Shown here one piece after another: positions 1 to 8,313 of a DNA stretch of 35,739 nucleotides (within the stretch, counting starts at the first letter, position 1; the number at the start of each line of letters is the position of its first letter). A program made the position numbers and the translations under genes. The notes beneath the pieces are model-generated. The model was not told the origin of the DNA, did no database searches, and saw only the letters and a program-made list of their open reading frames with translations. Origin of the DNA: Klenkia terrae (lineage in GTDB: Bacteria > Actinomycetota > Actinomycetes > Mycobacteriales > Geodermatophilaceae); NCBI RefSeq assembly GCF_900491935.1, contig NZ_UEXK01000004.1, positions 669,277 to 705,015 of the forward strand, in the 5' to 3' direction.

Positions 1-1293
1 GGTCGCTCCTATGGTTCGTCAAGCCGCAGCCGGTGCTGATTCCAGGCGTCGGAAGAGTTCTCGGGCGATGTAGCGCTTGAGGCAGCGTTTGATCTCCCGG
101 TCGGTCTTGCCTTGGGCTCGGCGGCGGTCGGCGTAGGCGCGGGTGCGCTCGTCCCGTTGCAGGCGGCTGAGGGCCACGGTGTGCAGGGCGCGGTTGAGTT
201 GGCGGTCCCCGGAGCGGTTGAGCCGGTAGCGCACCGTCTTGCCCGAAGACGCGGGGATCGGTGCGGTGCCGGCGAGCATCGCGAAGGCGGCGTCGCTGCG
301 GCAACGCCCCGGGTGGGACCAGGCGGTGAGCACTGTGGCGGCCACGATGGGGCCGACCCCGCTGACCTCGAGCAGGTCCGGTCGCCAGGAGCGCACGACG
401 GCCCGGATCGCCTTCTCGTGCTCGAGCGCTTCGGCTTCGAGGAACCGGACGCGGCGGGCCAGGTCCCGCAGCACCGTCAGCGCGGTGAGCACGTCGATGG
501 CGCCACTGCTGGCACCTGGTCGTAGCGCTGCGGCGGTGGTGATCATGGTGCGAGTGGACTGGCCGCGGAACCGGGCGCGCACGACCTCTGGTGCGGTGAT
601 GACCATGGCAAGCAGTTGCCGGCCGGCGTCGGTGGCGGCTTGGACTGCCATCCGTCGGGCGGTCAGCCGCATCTGCAGCGCGGCCCGCTCGGGGCCGGTC
701 TTGGGTGCGGCCAGCTGGGTACGGGCCAGCGCGTCCCGGGCGGCGCGCTCGGCGTCGATGGGGTCGGACTTGGCCCCGGCACGCCGCGCCGGGCGCTTGG
801 GGCGGTCCAGCTCCACCACCCACTCACCGACCTCGGCCAGGTGGCGGGCCAGGCCGGCGCCGTAGCCGCCGGCTCCTTCCATCGCCCAGGCCCGCAGGCC
901 CGGGTGCTGCTCGGCCAGGGCGAGCAGTTCGGCGTAGCCGTCGGGGTCGGCGGGCACCGTGGCCCGGGCCAGCACCCCGCCGGTGGCCACCTCGACAACG
1001 GCGGCGGTGTGGGTCTGGCTGTGGGTGTCGACGCCGATGACGACCTCGACCAGTTCTGCCAACATGGACATGCGTTGTTCTCCTTGACCGGGGCGACGCG
1101 TGCAGGTCCCGGTCCGGTGCGGAGATGGCAGGACTGTGATGAGACACGCCAGCGTCAACTGGCGGTCAAGCTCCTGATCAGGCCAACGTCTCCGGCCGGG
1201 CCGGTGCCGGCAGCAGCAGACGGACAAGTCCCGTCGAAGGCACGAAGCCAGTCAGGCGAAGGGTCACGCCCACTGCTGCCAGCCATCAGCCCA
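1..1293 (-). mobile_element. IS110-family insertion sequence, partial
   Basis: The transposase gene occupies 19-1071. The window starts only 18 bases beyond its stop, so the end downstream of the gene is cut off. The other end must lie in the noncoding stretch 1072-1293, before the next operon gene ends. In the IS110 group (IS621 is the model) the noncoding DNA upstream of the recombinase encodes the bridge RNA that pairs with target and donor. This 222-base stretch is the right size and place for that, and it contains palindromes such as CCTGATCAGG at 1173-1182. IS110 elements usually lack terminal inverted repeats, so I cannot fix the boundary. Confidence 0.6.
19..1071 (-). CDS. IS110-family transposase (DEDD recombinase)
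   Basis: A 350-residue transposase that moves the IS110 element by RNA-guided recombination. The N-terminal RuvC-like DEDD domain shows D15 (IGVDTHSQ), E65 (AMEGAGG) and the D103/D106 pair (KSDPIDAE). The C-terminal IS116/IS110/IS902 domain has the VSGVGPIVAATVL helix-hairpin stretch and the AGTAPIPASSGKT segment that carries the family's catalytic serine. The ATG at 1071 is chosen because AAGGAG lies 8 bases upstream; an in-frame extension to 1227 has no coding character. Length is normal for the family, so the enzyme looks intact. It lies at the 3' end of the transfer operon in the same orientation. Confidence 0.95.
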   Translation of the reverse strand: MSMLAELVEVVIGVDTHSQTHTAAVVEVATGGVLARATVPADPDGYAELLALAEQHPGLRAWAMEGAGGYGAGLARHLAEVGEWVVELDRPKRPARRAGAKSDPIDAERAARDALARTQLAAPKTGPERAALQMRLTARRMAVQAATDAGRQLLAMVITAPEVVRARFRGQSTRTMITTAAALRPGASSGAIDVLTALTVLRDLARRVRFLEAEALEHEKAIRAVVRSWRPDLLEVSGVGPIVAATVLTAWSHPGRCRSDAAFAMLAGTAPIPASSGKTVRYRLNRSGDRQLNRALHTVALSRLQRDERTRAYADRRRAQGKTDREIKRCLKRYIARELFRRLESAPAAA

Positions 1294-2211
1294 TCACCGA
1301 TGAGCCGACCCTGCCAGCCTCACAGTCAGTCGAGGGAGGTCGCCCCGGTCGCGGAGCGCGCCGCGGTCGGCGTTGGACCCGAGGTCGTTGCGCAGCGTGT
1401 CGGCGAGGGCGCGTGCCCAAGGAACGACGCCGTGGGGGTCAGTGGGCCCGACTCGGTGGCCGTCGTCGAAGGTCATGCTGAGTCGGCCCGTGAGTTCCCA
1501 TGCGACGGCTGCCAGCAGGGGCCGCATGCCTTCGTCGCCCGAGGCGGCAGCTAGCACGGACGAGGCGCAGTCGCTGGTGATCTCGGCGGCGGCCACAGCG
1601 GCGCGAAAGTCGCGCAAGGTCAGGCCTTCGCTGCGCAGGGATCGGTCGACCGCCGCGGTCAGCGCCGCTGCGGCATCGACTGCGGTCAGCCTCTCGCCGG
1701 CTCGTGGCAGGCCGGACACCGGCACCAGGCGATCGAGGACGGCCGCGCCGTTGGCCGTCGGCGGGTCGGCCTGGGCGTCGCGCTCGACGGCTGCGGCCAG
1801 CCTCCGGACGACGGCCAGCTCGGCGACCGCAGCCTGCGGCAGCAGCCGGTGCGCCAGCCGGGCGCAGTGGTCGGCAGCTTCGGCAAGTTCGACGGTGACC
1901 GCCCACCGGTGGCCGCGACCCATGCTGGCGCGGTCGCGGCCGATCACGTCGGCGGCGGCGCCGGCCAGGTCGGTCAGCGGTCCTCCGGTGCGCGGCCAGA
2001 GCCGGCCCACCGTCGTGCAGGCAGCGGTCATCTGGGCGGCGGTCTGCTGCCGACGGCTGACGCCAGCAGTGAGCCCGTCCTGGGTCATGCCAGCGATGGC
2101 GCGGCCGAGGTGGGCCATCGCTCCGGTGACGTCCTCGATCGCCGCGACGCTGGTCGGCGCCGCGGTGCGTTCGGCGAGCGCGTCGAGCAGCTGCTGCAGG
2201 CTGGTGGCCAT
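1294..2211 (-). CDS. uncharacterised helical protein of transfer operon
   Basis: A 305-residue protein without recognisable catalytic motif, signal peptide or membrane segment. It is rich in Ala, Leu and Arg and looks almost entirely alpha-helical, for example LQQLLDALAERTA at the N-terminus and long AAALTAAVDRSLR stretches. The ATG at 2211 is 2 bases after the stop of the preceding gene, so it is probably co-translated; an in-frame extension upstream is a shadow of neighbouring genes. It is the last gene of the transfer operon before the IS110 insertion, so its natural C-terminus could have been altered by the insertion. Function unknown; a cytosolic accessory or DNA-processing role would be a guess from position only. 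Confidence 0.75.
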   Translation of the reverse strand: MATSLQQLLDALAERTAAPTSVAAIEDVTGAMAHLGRAIAGMTQDGLTAGVSRRQQTAAQMTAACTTVGRLWPRTGGPLTDLAGAAADVIGRDRASMGRGHRWAVTVELAEAADHCARLAHRLLPQAAVAELAVVRRLAAAVERDAQADPPTANGAAVLDRLVPVSGLPRAGERLTAVDAAAALTAAVDRSLRSEGLTLRDFRAAVAAAEITSDCASSVLAAASGDEGMRPLLAAVAWELTGRLSMTFDDGHRVGPTDPHGVVPWARALADTLRNDLGSNADRGALRDRGDLPRLTVRLAGSAHR

Positions 2212-2213
2212 GA

Positions 2214-2510
2214 TCAACGCAGCTGTCGCAGGGCGCGGCGGGCTGCGCGGGCCGCGTCGATGACGTAGCGAGTCGCGAAGGCCTCCTGGTCGACGAGGCC
2301 GAGCGCGCCCATAGCCGCGCGGATGCTGGCGCGGGGGTCGTCGTCGACCAGTGGGACAGGCTCGGCGTGCCCACCGGCCAGCTCGAGGAGCTCCGCGGCC
2401 TGCATGCACTCCAGGGCGATGTGTGCGGGGACTTGCTCTCGGTCGGCGCCGACGGCGTCGAGCAGGGAGGCGGCGTAGCTGAGCGGGTCGATGCTCGCCT
2501 CGACGGTCAC
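2214..2510 (-). CDS. small uncharacterised operon protein
   Basis: A 98-residue soluble protein with alternating acidic and alanine-rich helices (AALECMQAAELLELAGG-like pattern near residues 30-45) and no known motif. The GTG at 2510 is supported by AAGGAG seven to eight bases upstream. It is tightly linked to the next gene (2-base gap) and separated by about 108 bases from the preceding one, so it may begin a sub-operon. That short gap contains nothing I can interpret. The length and helical character resemble small conserved proteins often found next to relaxase genes in actinobacterial plasmids, but I do not recognise the family. Confidence 0.7.
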   Translation of the reverse strand: MTVEASIDPLSYAASLLDAVGADREQVPAHIALECMQAAELLELAGGHAEPVPLVDDDPRASIRAAMGALGLVDQEAFATRYVIDAARAARRALRQLR

Positions 2511-2618
2511 GGCGGCTCTCCTTCACTTGGTGGACTGCACCGAGGCTGGGTCGCCGCGGCCGGTGAGTGGGGATGTGGCGATCAACCTGTGGATCGCGGC
2601 GGGGCTGTTTACGACCGG

Positions 2619-3101
2619 TCATCTGGGCGGCGGCGTGGCTGGGCCGCCGTCCGCATCGGGAACGGGCAAGGCGGCCGGGCAGTCGTCGAGCAGTCGCCAG
2701 TGCAACTCCCGCGCCGGATGCCGGTCGGGAAGCGGGGCGGCGGCGAGGCCGGGCAGCCCGGCGGCAACGTCGTAGCCGGCGGCCGCGGCGCGGGTGAGGG
2801 CGGCGGACAGAGGCCACCAGTCCGGGCCGTCCAGGAGGCGCGGATCGATCCGCCGGGCGACGGCCTCCCACGCCGGGTCTGCAGGCTCGTCGTCCCGGCG
2901 GCCGACCGGCTCGCTCTCCATCTCGGCGGCGACGCGCACGATCTCGGCCGCGATGGCGCGCCGCCGGGCCTCGGGCATGGCCTCGCACCACGCGGCCAGC
3001 AGTTCCGGAGTGTGGCGAGTCATCCACTGCCGGCTGACCCGGACGCCGCCGAGCAGCGCGACCCAGTCGTCGGACCGGTCAGGGCGCGGAGCAGCACTCA
3101 T
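2619..3101 (-). CDS. uncharacterised protein, resembles relaxase C-terminal tail
   Basis: A 160-residue protein. Residues from about 90 to 145 (DWWPLSAALTRAAAAGYDV, then PLPDRHPARELHWRLLDD) resemble the helical tail found at the C-termini of actinobacterial MobF/TraA relaxase-helicases, where a WP-x-L-x(4)-L-x-R-A-x-x-x-G-Y-D-V pattern is common. The nuclease and helicase parts are absent, so this is not a relaxase itself. It may be a stand-alone adaptor, or the similarity may be only to a general protein-interaction module. The ATG at 3101 overlaps the stop of the preceding gene as ATGA, implying translational coupling. The last residues (PPR) are low complexity. Confidence 0.7.
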   Translation of the reverse strand: MSAAPRPDRSDDWVALLGGVRVSRQWMTRHTPELLAAWCEAMPEARRRAIAAEIVRVAAEMESEPVGRRDDEPADPAWEAVARRIDPRLLDGPDWWPLSAALTRAAAAGYDVAAGLPGLAAAPLPDRHPARELHWRLLDDCPAALPVPDADGGPATPPPR

Positions 3102-3676
3102 CGGGTAGCTCCCTCGCCGTCGTCCAGTGTGACTGTGTCCGGTGCCCCGTCAGATGACTGGGCCCCGGTGTCGGCGTCGAAGCGGCGGCGCCGCTCCGCG
3201 ACGGCGGACGGAGTGCGGTAGTCGGCGTCCCAGGAGCGGGCCGGCCAGTCGACATGTCGGCCGGGTGGGCAGCCGAGGCCCTGTCGCTCGTTCATGCGGG
3301 CGTAGAAGCCGGGCAGGGCGTAGCGGTGCCACTCCTCCATCGGATGGGGAACCGTGGCGTCGGCCGCCGCGGCCCGCATGCACGCGAGGACTGCCAGCTC
3401 GCGGACCAGTGCCGGGTGGGCCGGCCAGCAGGAGGGGACGAAGTGCGCGGTTTGCCAGGCGTAGGTGTGGTTGAGCCAGCCGGCGACGTCGTCGATCCAC
3501 GACCACAGCTCCCGGCGCACTTGGGGAGAGCAGGTCGCCGGGTCCCACGGCCGGTCTAGCAGCCCGTAGGCCGATGGCTCGAGCCCGGACACCTCGGCCT
3601 GCCGCAGCATCTCCAGCGCGTGCCGGACCCAGCGCGGCGGTCGCGGAAACGGGGGCGCCAGGAGGATCTCGGTCAC
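3098..3676 (-). CDS. conserved hypothetical protein coupled to VirD4
   Basis: A 192-residue soluble protein. The GTG start at 3676 overlaps the VirD4 stop as GTGA and has GGGAGG five bases upstream, a better start than the ATG-frame extension to 3688. The core (residues about 55-130) is Trp-rich: LWSWIDDVAGWLNHTYAW, then CWPAHPALVRELAVL and PMEEWHRYALPGFYARM. The pattern of a Trp-rich core, a His-Pro-x-Leu helix and a Trp-His helix resembles the DUF4913-like proteins often encoded beside TraG/VirD4 in actinobacterial elements, but I am not certain of the family. The C-terminal 50 residues are charged and probably disordered. Confidence 0.7.
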   Translation of the reverse strand: MTEILLAPPFPRPPRWVRHALEMLRQAEVSGLEPSAYGLLDRPWDPATCSPQVRRELWSWIDDVAGWLNHTYAWQTAHFVPSCWPAHPALVRELAVLACMRAAAADATVPHPMEEWHRYALPGFYARMNERQGLGCPPGRHVDWPARSWDADYRTPSAVAERRRRFDADTGAQSSDGAPDTVTLDDGEGATR

Positions 3677-5586
3677 GACACCTCCCAACTCGCGGGCATG
3701 GTCCCTGCGGCTTCAGCCGTCGGCTCGGAGGGGCGGCGGGGGCGCTCCCCTCCCCCGGTGCCGCGGCCGCGGGCGGCCATAACCCGGTCGCGGGCGGCCG
3801 CCTGGGCGGCCAAGAGCGTGGCGCCCCGGCGCCCCGTGAGGCACCGGGTCAGACGGGCGATCAGCGGCGGCGCGTTCTCTGCGAGCACCAGCGCCCGGCC
3901 GGGCGGCAACAAGCGGATCTCCTCCGGCCGCAGCACCGGGGTGTCCTCGCCGTGGGTGGACCGCGCCCAGCCGGCGCCCCGGTAGCTGTAGGAGGAGCGG
4001 CGCACGCGGGTCCGGCCGATCAGCTCGGAGAGCTCGCGGTAGAAATCGCCGTCCTTGCCGCCGCCGAAAGCGATCACGACGTTGGTGAGGCCGAACAGGG
4101 CCCGGGCCTCGTGCTCGCCGTAGAGCAACACCAGCTGCCGCCAGGTCTGGGCGGCGTAGATGTAGCTCACGCCCAGGGCCCGGTCGTTGGCCATGCGAGT
4201 GCGCAGAGTGGGCAGCGGCGCGGTGGACGGCAGCTCGTCCAGACAGGCCAGCAGCGGCGGGCACAGCCGGCCGGTCCGCGAGCCGGCGGCGAGTTGGAGC
4301 GCGGTATCGAGGACGTGCTCGGCCAGCGCGGTCAGCAGCGGGGACGCGGAGGCGTAGGGGTCGTCGCGCCCGAGCAGGTAGACGGTGCCGCCGGCAGCGA
4401 GGAGACCGGCAACCTCGGTGGCCGGCCGGCCGGGCCCGGGAGTGCAGCGGCGGCGGATGTCGGCCTGGAAGAACAAGGCCAGCGCCTGCTGGACGGTCGT
4501 GGCGGTGTTCCCGGCGGTGCGCGGGTCGCCCTGCATGGCGCCGTGCAGCAGCCCGTCCCACAACGGCGCGGCCTGCGGGTGGCCCCGCAGGATGTCGGCC
4601 GGGGCGGTCGCGGCCTGCGGATGGGCCGCCCACTCGAGGACGTGCTCGACGGTGCCACCGGTCAGCGCGGCGGCGTGGAAGTAGGCCTGCAGCACCTTGG
4701 CCGCCTCGAAGGCGTAGAAGCGGGCCGCGCCGTCGGAGATCCCCCCGGTGACCGCGCCGGCGACGGTGCCGGCGGTGAACGCCTTCGCCCGACGCTCGGC
4801 GACCATCGGATCTCCGCAACCGGCGACCGGGTCCCACACCAGCTCCGGCACGCCCGGGACCGAGCCGAACGGATCGCACACGGCGACCGGCCGCCCGCCG
4901 TCGGCGCGGGCGTCGAGGGTGAGCAGCAGGTCCTCGGCCTTGGTCAGCGTCACCAGCGCCGCGCCGGGCGCGTCCAGGAGCGCCGGTGCGAGCAGGTCAA
5001 GGGTCTTGCCCGAACCCTGCGGGCCGTAGATGCCGGTGGTCCGGTCGAAGGGCACCCACAGCTCTCCACCGGCGGGGACGGCGCAGACGCCCAGCCGCCA
5101 GCCCACGCCATCCGACTCGGGGGACCGCCCGCCTCGACCCGCGGAAGTGGGAAAGTCGGGCCGGACCACGGCAGCGGCGCGACGCAGCCGGGAGCGGCCA
5201 AGCACCTGCTCGACTTGGCTGCGGTCGGCCATTCCGCTCGGCGTCCCGAGCAACCGCCGTCCGGCCCAGACGGCACCTCCGCTGGCGACGAGGAAGGCGA
5301 CGAGCAGGACCGCGATGACGGCGTAGACGGCGGGGGTGCCGGGCAGCGCCGCCGCCTGGCTCGCGTCGAGGCCGGTGTCCGGATCCCCGACCAGCAGGCC
5401 GCCGATCGAGGCGGTCAGGGCGGCGCCGTCGGTCGGCCAGACCCAGCCGCCGCCGTCGAGCACCGCGGCCACTCCGCGGCCGACAGGCAGCAGCAGCGCA
5501 GCAGCGGCCAGCCAGGCGCTGACGGCTGCAGCCGGGACCTCCCAGCTCGCCGGGCCCACGTCTGCGCGCGCGCCGACGCCGGTCAT
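3673..5586 (-). CDS. VirD4/TraG-type coupling ATPase
   Basis: A 637-residue inner-membrane ATPase expected to deliver the DNA-relaxase complex to the type IV channel. Two membrane helices (about residues 17-43 and 86-104) are followed by the Walker A GPQGSGKT at 188-195 and a Walker B ending in LACLDE at 446-451, within the TraM-recognition-type domain (MANDRALGVSYIYAAQTW after it). The C-terminal 40 residues are Arg/Gly/Pro-rich. I place the start at the ATG at 5586 because it overlaps as ATGA the stop of a 10-codon ORF with an excellent Shine-Dalgarno. An ATG at 5673, overlapping the previous gene, is the alternative (666 residues) but adds a tail without membrane or domain features. All catalytic motifs are intact. 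Confidence 0.9.
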   Translation of the reverse strand: MTGVGARADVGPASWEVPAAAVSAWLAAAALLLPVGRGVAAVLDGGGWVWPTDGAALTASIGGLLVGDPDTGLDASQAAALPGTPAVYAVIAVLLVAFLVASGGAVWAGRRLLGTPSGMADRSQVEQVLGRSRLRRAAAVVRPDFPTSAGRGGRSPESDGVGWRLGVCAVPAGGELWVPFDRTTGIYGPQGSGKTLDLLAPALLDAPGAALVTLTKAEDLLLTLDARADGGRPVAVCDPFGSVPGVPELVWDPVAGCGDPMVAERRAKAFTAGTVAGAVTGGISDGAARFYAFEAAKVLQAYFHAAALTGGTVEHVLEWAAHPQAATAPADILRGHPQAAPLWDGLLHGAMQGDPRTAGNTATTVQQALALFFQADIRRRCTPGPGRPATEVAGLLAAGGTVYLLGRDDPYASASPLLTALAEHVLDTALQLAAGSRTGRLCPPLLACLDELPSTAPLPTLRTRMANDRALGVSYIYAAQTWRQLVLLYGEHEARALFGLTNVVIAFGGGKDGDFYRELSELIGRTRVRRSSYSYRGAGWARSTHGEDTPVLRPEEIRLLPPGRALVLAENAPPLIARLTRCLTGRRGATLLAAQAAARDRVMAARGRGTGGGERPRRPSEPTAEAAGTMPASWEVS

Positions 5587-5615
5587 CGCCGCCGTCCGTA
5601 CGGCGTCCGGTGCAT
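5583..5615 (-). CDS. 10-codon leader ORF upstream of virD4
   Basis: ATG at 5615 preceded by AGGAGG at ideal spacing, reading MHRTPYGRRR and ending in a TGA that overlaps the VirD4 ATG as ATGA. The VirD4 start itself has only a weak ribosome binding site. What is seen is the perfect ribosome-loading geometry; that it is translated and couples VirD4 synthesis is inference. It could act only as a ribosome-loading site, or its three consecutive Arg codons at the end could modulate coupling. A longer VirD4 reading through this stretch in another frame is the competing explanation. Confidence 0.5.
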   Translation of the reverse strand: MHRTPYGRRR

Positions 5616-5653
5616 GGCTCCTCCTGTGGGTCGGAAAAGGGGGCACGAGCAGG

Positions 5654-6808
5654 TCAGCCCGGGTTGGACGCATTCAGGTCCACGCCGCGATCGGCCAGCC
5701 ACGGAACCGGGTCGAGCGGCGCGCCGTCCTGGCGGACCTCGAAGTGCAGGTGGACACCGGTGCTGTTGCCGGTGGATCCCTGGAAGCCGACCAGCGTCCC
5801 GGCGCCGACGTGCTGGCCCGCGCTGACCGTGTAGGTCGAGAGGTGCCCGTACCGGGTGGTCACCCCGCCGCCGTGGTCGAGCTCGACGAGGTTGCCGTAG
5901 CCGGCCAGCCCCAGGCCGCCGTCACGGTCGCAGTAGGCGCTGGTGCAGGCGGCGGTGATGACGGTGCCGCCGCCGGCGGCGTAGACGGGGCTGTCGCGGG
6001 GGCCGGCGATGTCGACGCCGGCGTGCAGGGTGCCCCAGCGGGGCCCGGAGCCGGAGGTGACCTGACCGGCGGTGGGCCGGATCCAGGATCCGGCGGGCAC
6101 CGGAAGGTTCGGGCAGACGCCGGACGCCCCGCGAGCAGGGTCGGCAACGATGGCCTGGGCGGTGGGCCACAGCATGCCGGTCAGCTCGCCCGCGAACGGC
6201 GCCCAGCGGGCGTAGGCGCCGCCCGCGGCCGAGACCTGCACCTCCTGGGCTGCCTGGGTGAGCGGGATGGTCCGCCAGTTCGGCACCTCGACCAGCCGGT
6301 CGTAGAAGGCCGCAGCGGCGTAGACGGGGTCCATCAGCTGGGCGACGGTGCCCCAGCCGGCGATCCAGCGCTGCTGGAAGGTGTTGACGCTGTCGTGGTC
6401 GGAGCCGAGGCCGTCGTGCGCGTGCTGGAGGCTGGTGGCGGTCACCGCAGCCTGCTCGGCGGTGAGTTCGGGGCTGCTGCCGTCATTGGCCAGCATCCGG
6501 ATCCGGGACTCCTGGTATGCGGTGGCCAGCGCCACGGTGGCCGCATAGGGGTCGAGTCCCTGCGCCGCGGCGACGGCGACGATGGTCTGCGCGTGACCCA
6601 TCTGGACGGCGTCCAGCTCGATGCCGGCGACGGTGCCCCGGGTGCCGCCGATCGAGCAGCGCGACGATGCGGCCGCTGGCTGGTCGGGTGCGGCCAGAAC
6701 GGCGAGCGGGATTAGCAACAGGGTGAGCCCGGCGAGCACCGGGAGGGCGACCGGAGCGGCGGCCTTCCACAGCCACGCCCGCGCCGCGCGCTCCGCCGCG
6801 CCGCTCAT
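5654..6808 (-). CDS. secreted lytic transglycosylase / M23 metallopeptidase
   Basis: A 384-residue peptidoglycan-remodelling enzyme, probably opening the cell wall for the transfer channel (VirB1-like role). A basic N-terminus and one hydrophobic helix (about residues 15-40) form a signal anchor. Residues about 65-200 resemble a lysozyme-like/SLT domain (AYQESRIRMLAND contains the likely catalytic Glu). Residues about 250-375 are an M23 domain with the zinc ligands in HAGVDIAG and HLHFEV and the glycine-rich GTLVGFQGSTGNSTG before the latter. The ATG at 6808 overlaps the VirB4 stop as ATGA; the longer frame upstream is a shadow. Both catalytic domains look complete. Confidence 0.88.
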   Translation of the reverse strand: MSGAAERAARAWLWKAAAPVALPVLAGLTLLLIPLAVLAAPDQPAAASSRCSIGGTRGTVAGIELDAVQMGHAQTIVAVAAAQGLDPYAATVALATAYQESRIRMLANDGSSPELTAEQAAVTATSLQHAHDGLGSDHDSVNTFQQRWIAGWGTVAQLMDPVYAAAAFYDRLVEVPNWRTIPLTQAAQEVQVSAAGGAYARWAPFAGELTGMLWPTAQAIVADPARGASGVCPNLPVPAGSWIRPTAGQVTSGSGPRWGTLHAGVDIAGPRDSPVYAAGGGTVITAACTSAYCDRDGGLGLAGYGNLVELDHGGGVTTRYGHLSTYTVSAGQHVGAGTLVGFQGSTGNSTGVHLHFEVRQDGAPLDPVPWLADRGVDLNASNPG

Positions 6809-8313
6809 CGCGCTCCCCCGGCGGTGAGGGCCTCGTTGGTGTAGGTCAGCCGCAGCTCGGGCTCGGTGAGGACGGTCTGCACCTTGAACGCCCGGTCCCC
6901 GACCAGCCACAGTGCCCGGCCCTTGCCCGCGACGGCCCAGCCGGTGACCACCCGCTGGGCTATCGGGGCCAGGCCGAGCAGGCTGCCGAGTTCGTCGCCG
7001 ATGGCCTGGTCCTGGCCGTGCAGGACCTTGACGTCGCACAGGTGCAGCAGGTCGCGGCCGATGGCGACCGCCTGCGAGGTCGCGTCCCCGGCGGTGAGCA
7101 TGTCGGAGGGCTTGTGCGCCAGCAGGATCTGCACGTCGGCGTCGCGGCGGGACAGCCGGAGGTTGGCGTCCAGGCTCTTCATCGCCTCGGCACCCAGGCG
7201 CATTTGCCGCCACGTCTCGTCGCGGATGACGATGCGCAGGTCCCCGGGCTCGGCGATCTCGCGCATCGCCTGGCCCCAGGAGTTGAGGCAGGTCAGCGCG
7301 ATGCCGACGGCCTGGTCACCGAGCGGCTCGACCCGGGACAGCGACAGCGACTGGATCGGGGCGCGCCAGTCGACGGCGATGGTGGTGTGGTCGTCGAACA
7401 ACCCGGCCAGGGAGCCCTTGACCAGGGCGCCGAGAGCGTCGCGGAGAGTGCGGGTGGCGTCGATGAAGTGCCGCCGGTCGGCGTAGCGGCAGCCGGCGAC
7501 GAGCTCGTCGGGAGGCTCGTCGAGTGCCCGCCACAGCTGCGGGATGGTGGGCTCGGTCAGCCGGGTGGCGCCCGAGCGGTAGCCAGTGAGCAGCCGCAGC
7601 GCCTCCCCGACCGCGGTCTCCTCCACCGGGCCGAACGGCACCGCCTGCGAGCCGATCAGGCCGCGCAGCAGCACCAGCCACCGGGCGAACAGGAGCGCCT
7701 CGCGGCGCCGGGCCTCGGCGGCGTCGAGGCGGTCCCAGCCGTACCCGAGCGGGCCGAAGGCCAGCGGGTTCACCCGGGTCGGCAGGCCGTGACCGATGAC
7801 GAACGGCTCCACGCCGAGTGCTCTGCAGAGGGGCTCGTACTCGTCCTTGGTGTCCCCGAGGATGAGAGTGCGATAGCCGTAGGCGAGCATCCGCAGCGCG
7901 AAGGCCTTGACGGTGGCGGACTTGCCGCGGCCGGGCTTGCCGAAGACGACGACGTTGGGGTTGGTGACCGGGAGATCGTCGTCGGTGACCCAGCCGACCG
8001 GATCGCAGTAGAACGCTCCGCCGGACAGCAGGTCGAGTCCCATCTGTGCGCCGGTGGGCGGTAGGCCCGAGGTGGCAATCAGGGGCCACACCACCGGCGT
8101 CTGCTCCGAGGTCATCCGCCACACCGACAGCGGCGCCAGCGCCGCCGCTCGGCCACGACCACGTCCGCGGGGGCCGCGGCGGGGCACCAGCTGGGTGAAC
8201 GGCCCCCGTTCCCGTGCCGCGGTCTCGATCGCGGGGACGGCGGGCAGCCGGTGGCCGAAGTCGTCGAGCAGGACAGCGACGTCCCGGCCACGGCGGAAGG
8301 GACGGCGGCTCAT
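6805..8313 (-). CDS. VirB4-like conjugation ATPase
   Basis: A 502-residue P-loop ATPase that should power the type IV channel. Walker A GKPGRGKS is at 125-132. The Walker B region RIVIRDETW (about 360-368) carries the catalytic DE, and the later QILLAHKPSDMLTAGD segment is typical of the VirB4/TraC group in which a conserved Gln/His arm follows. The N-terminal VirB4 domain of proteobacterial homologues is mostly missing, as is usual in SCO6879-type actinobacterial proteins. Residues 40-56 are strongly basic (Arg-Gly rich). The ATG at 8313 overlaps the upstream stop as ATGA, rejecting a longer ORF to 8463. No membrane segment is seen. Confidence 0.88.
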   Translation of the reverse strand: MSRRPFRRGRDVAVLLDDFGHRLPAVPAIETAARERGPFTQLVPRRGPRGRGRGRAAALAPLSVWRMTSEQTPVVWPLIATSGLPPTGAQMGLDLLSGGAFYCDPVGWVTDDDLPVTNPNVVVFGKPGRGKSATVKAFALRMLAYGYRTLILGDTKDEYEPLCRALGVEPFVIGHGLPTRVNPLAFGPLGYGWDRLDAAEARRREALLFARWLVLLRGLIGSQAVPFGPVEETAVGEALRLLTGYRSGATRLTEPTIPQLWRALDEPPDELVAGCRYADRRHFIDATRTLRDALGALVKGSLAGLFDDHTTIAVDWRAPIQSLSLSRVEPLGDQAVGIALTCLNSWGQAMREIAEPGDLRIVIRDETWRQMRLGAEAMKSLDANLRLSRRDADVQILLAHKPSDMLTAGDATSQAVAIGRDLLHLCDVKVLHGQDQAIGDELGSLLGLAPIAQRVVTGWAVAGKGRALWLVGDRAFKVQTVLTEPELRLTYTNEALTAGGAR

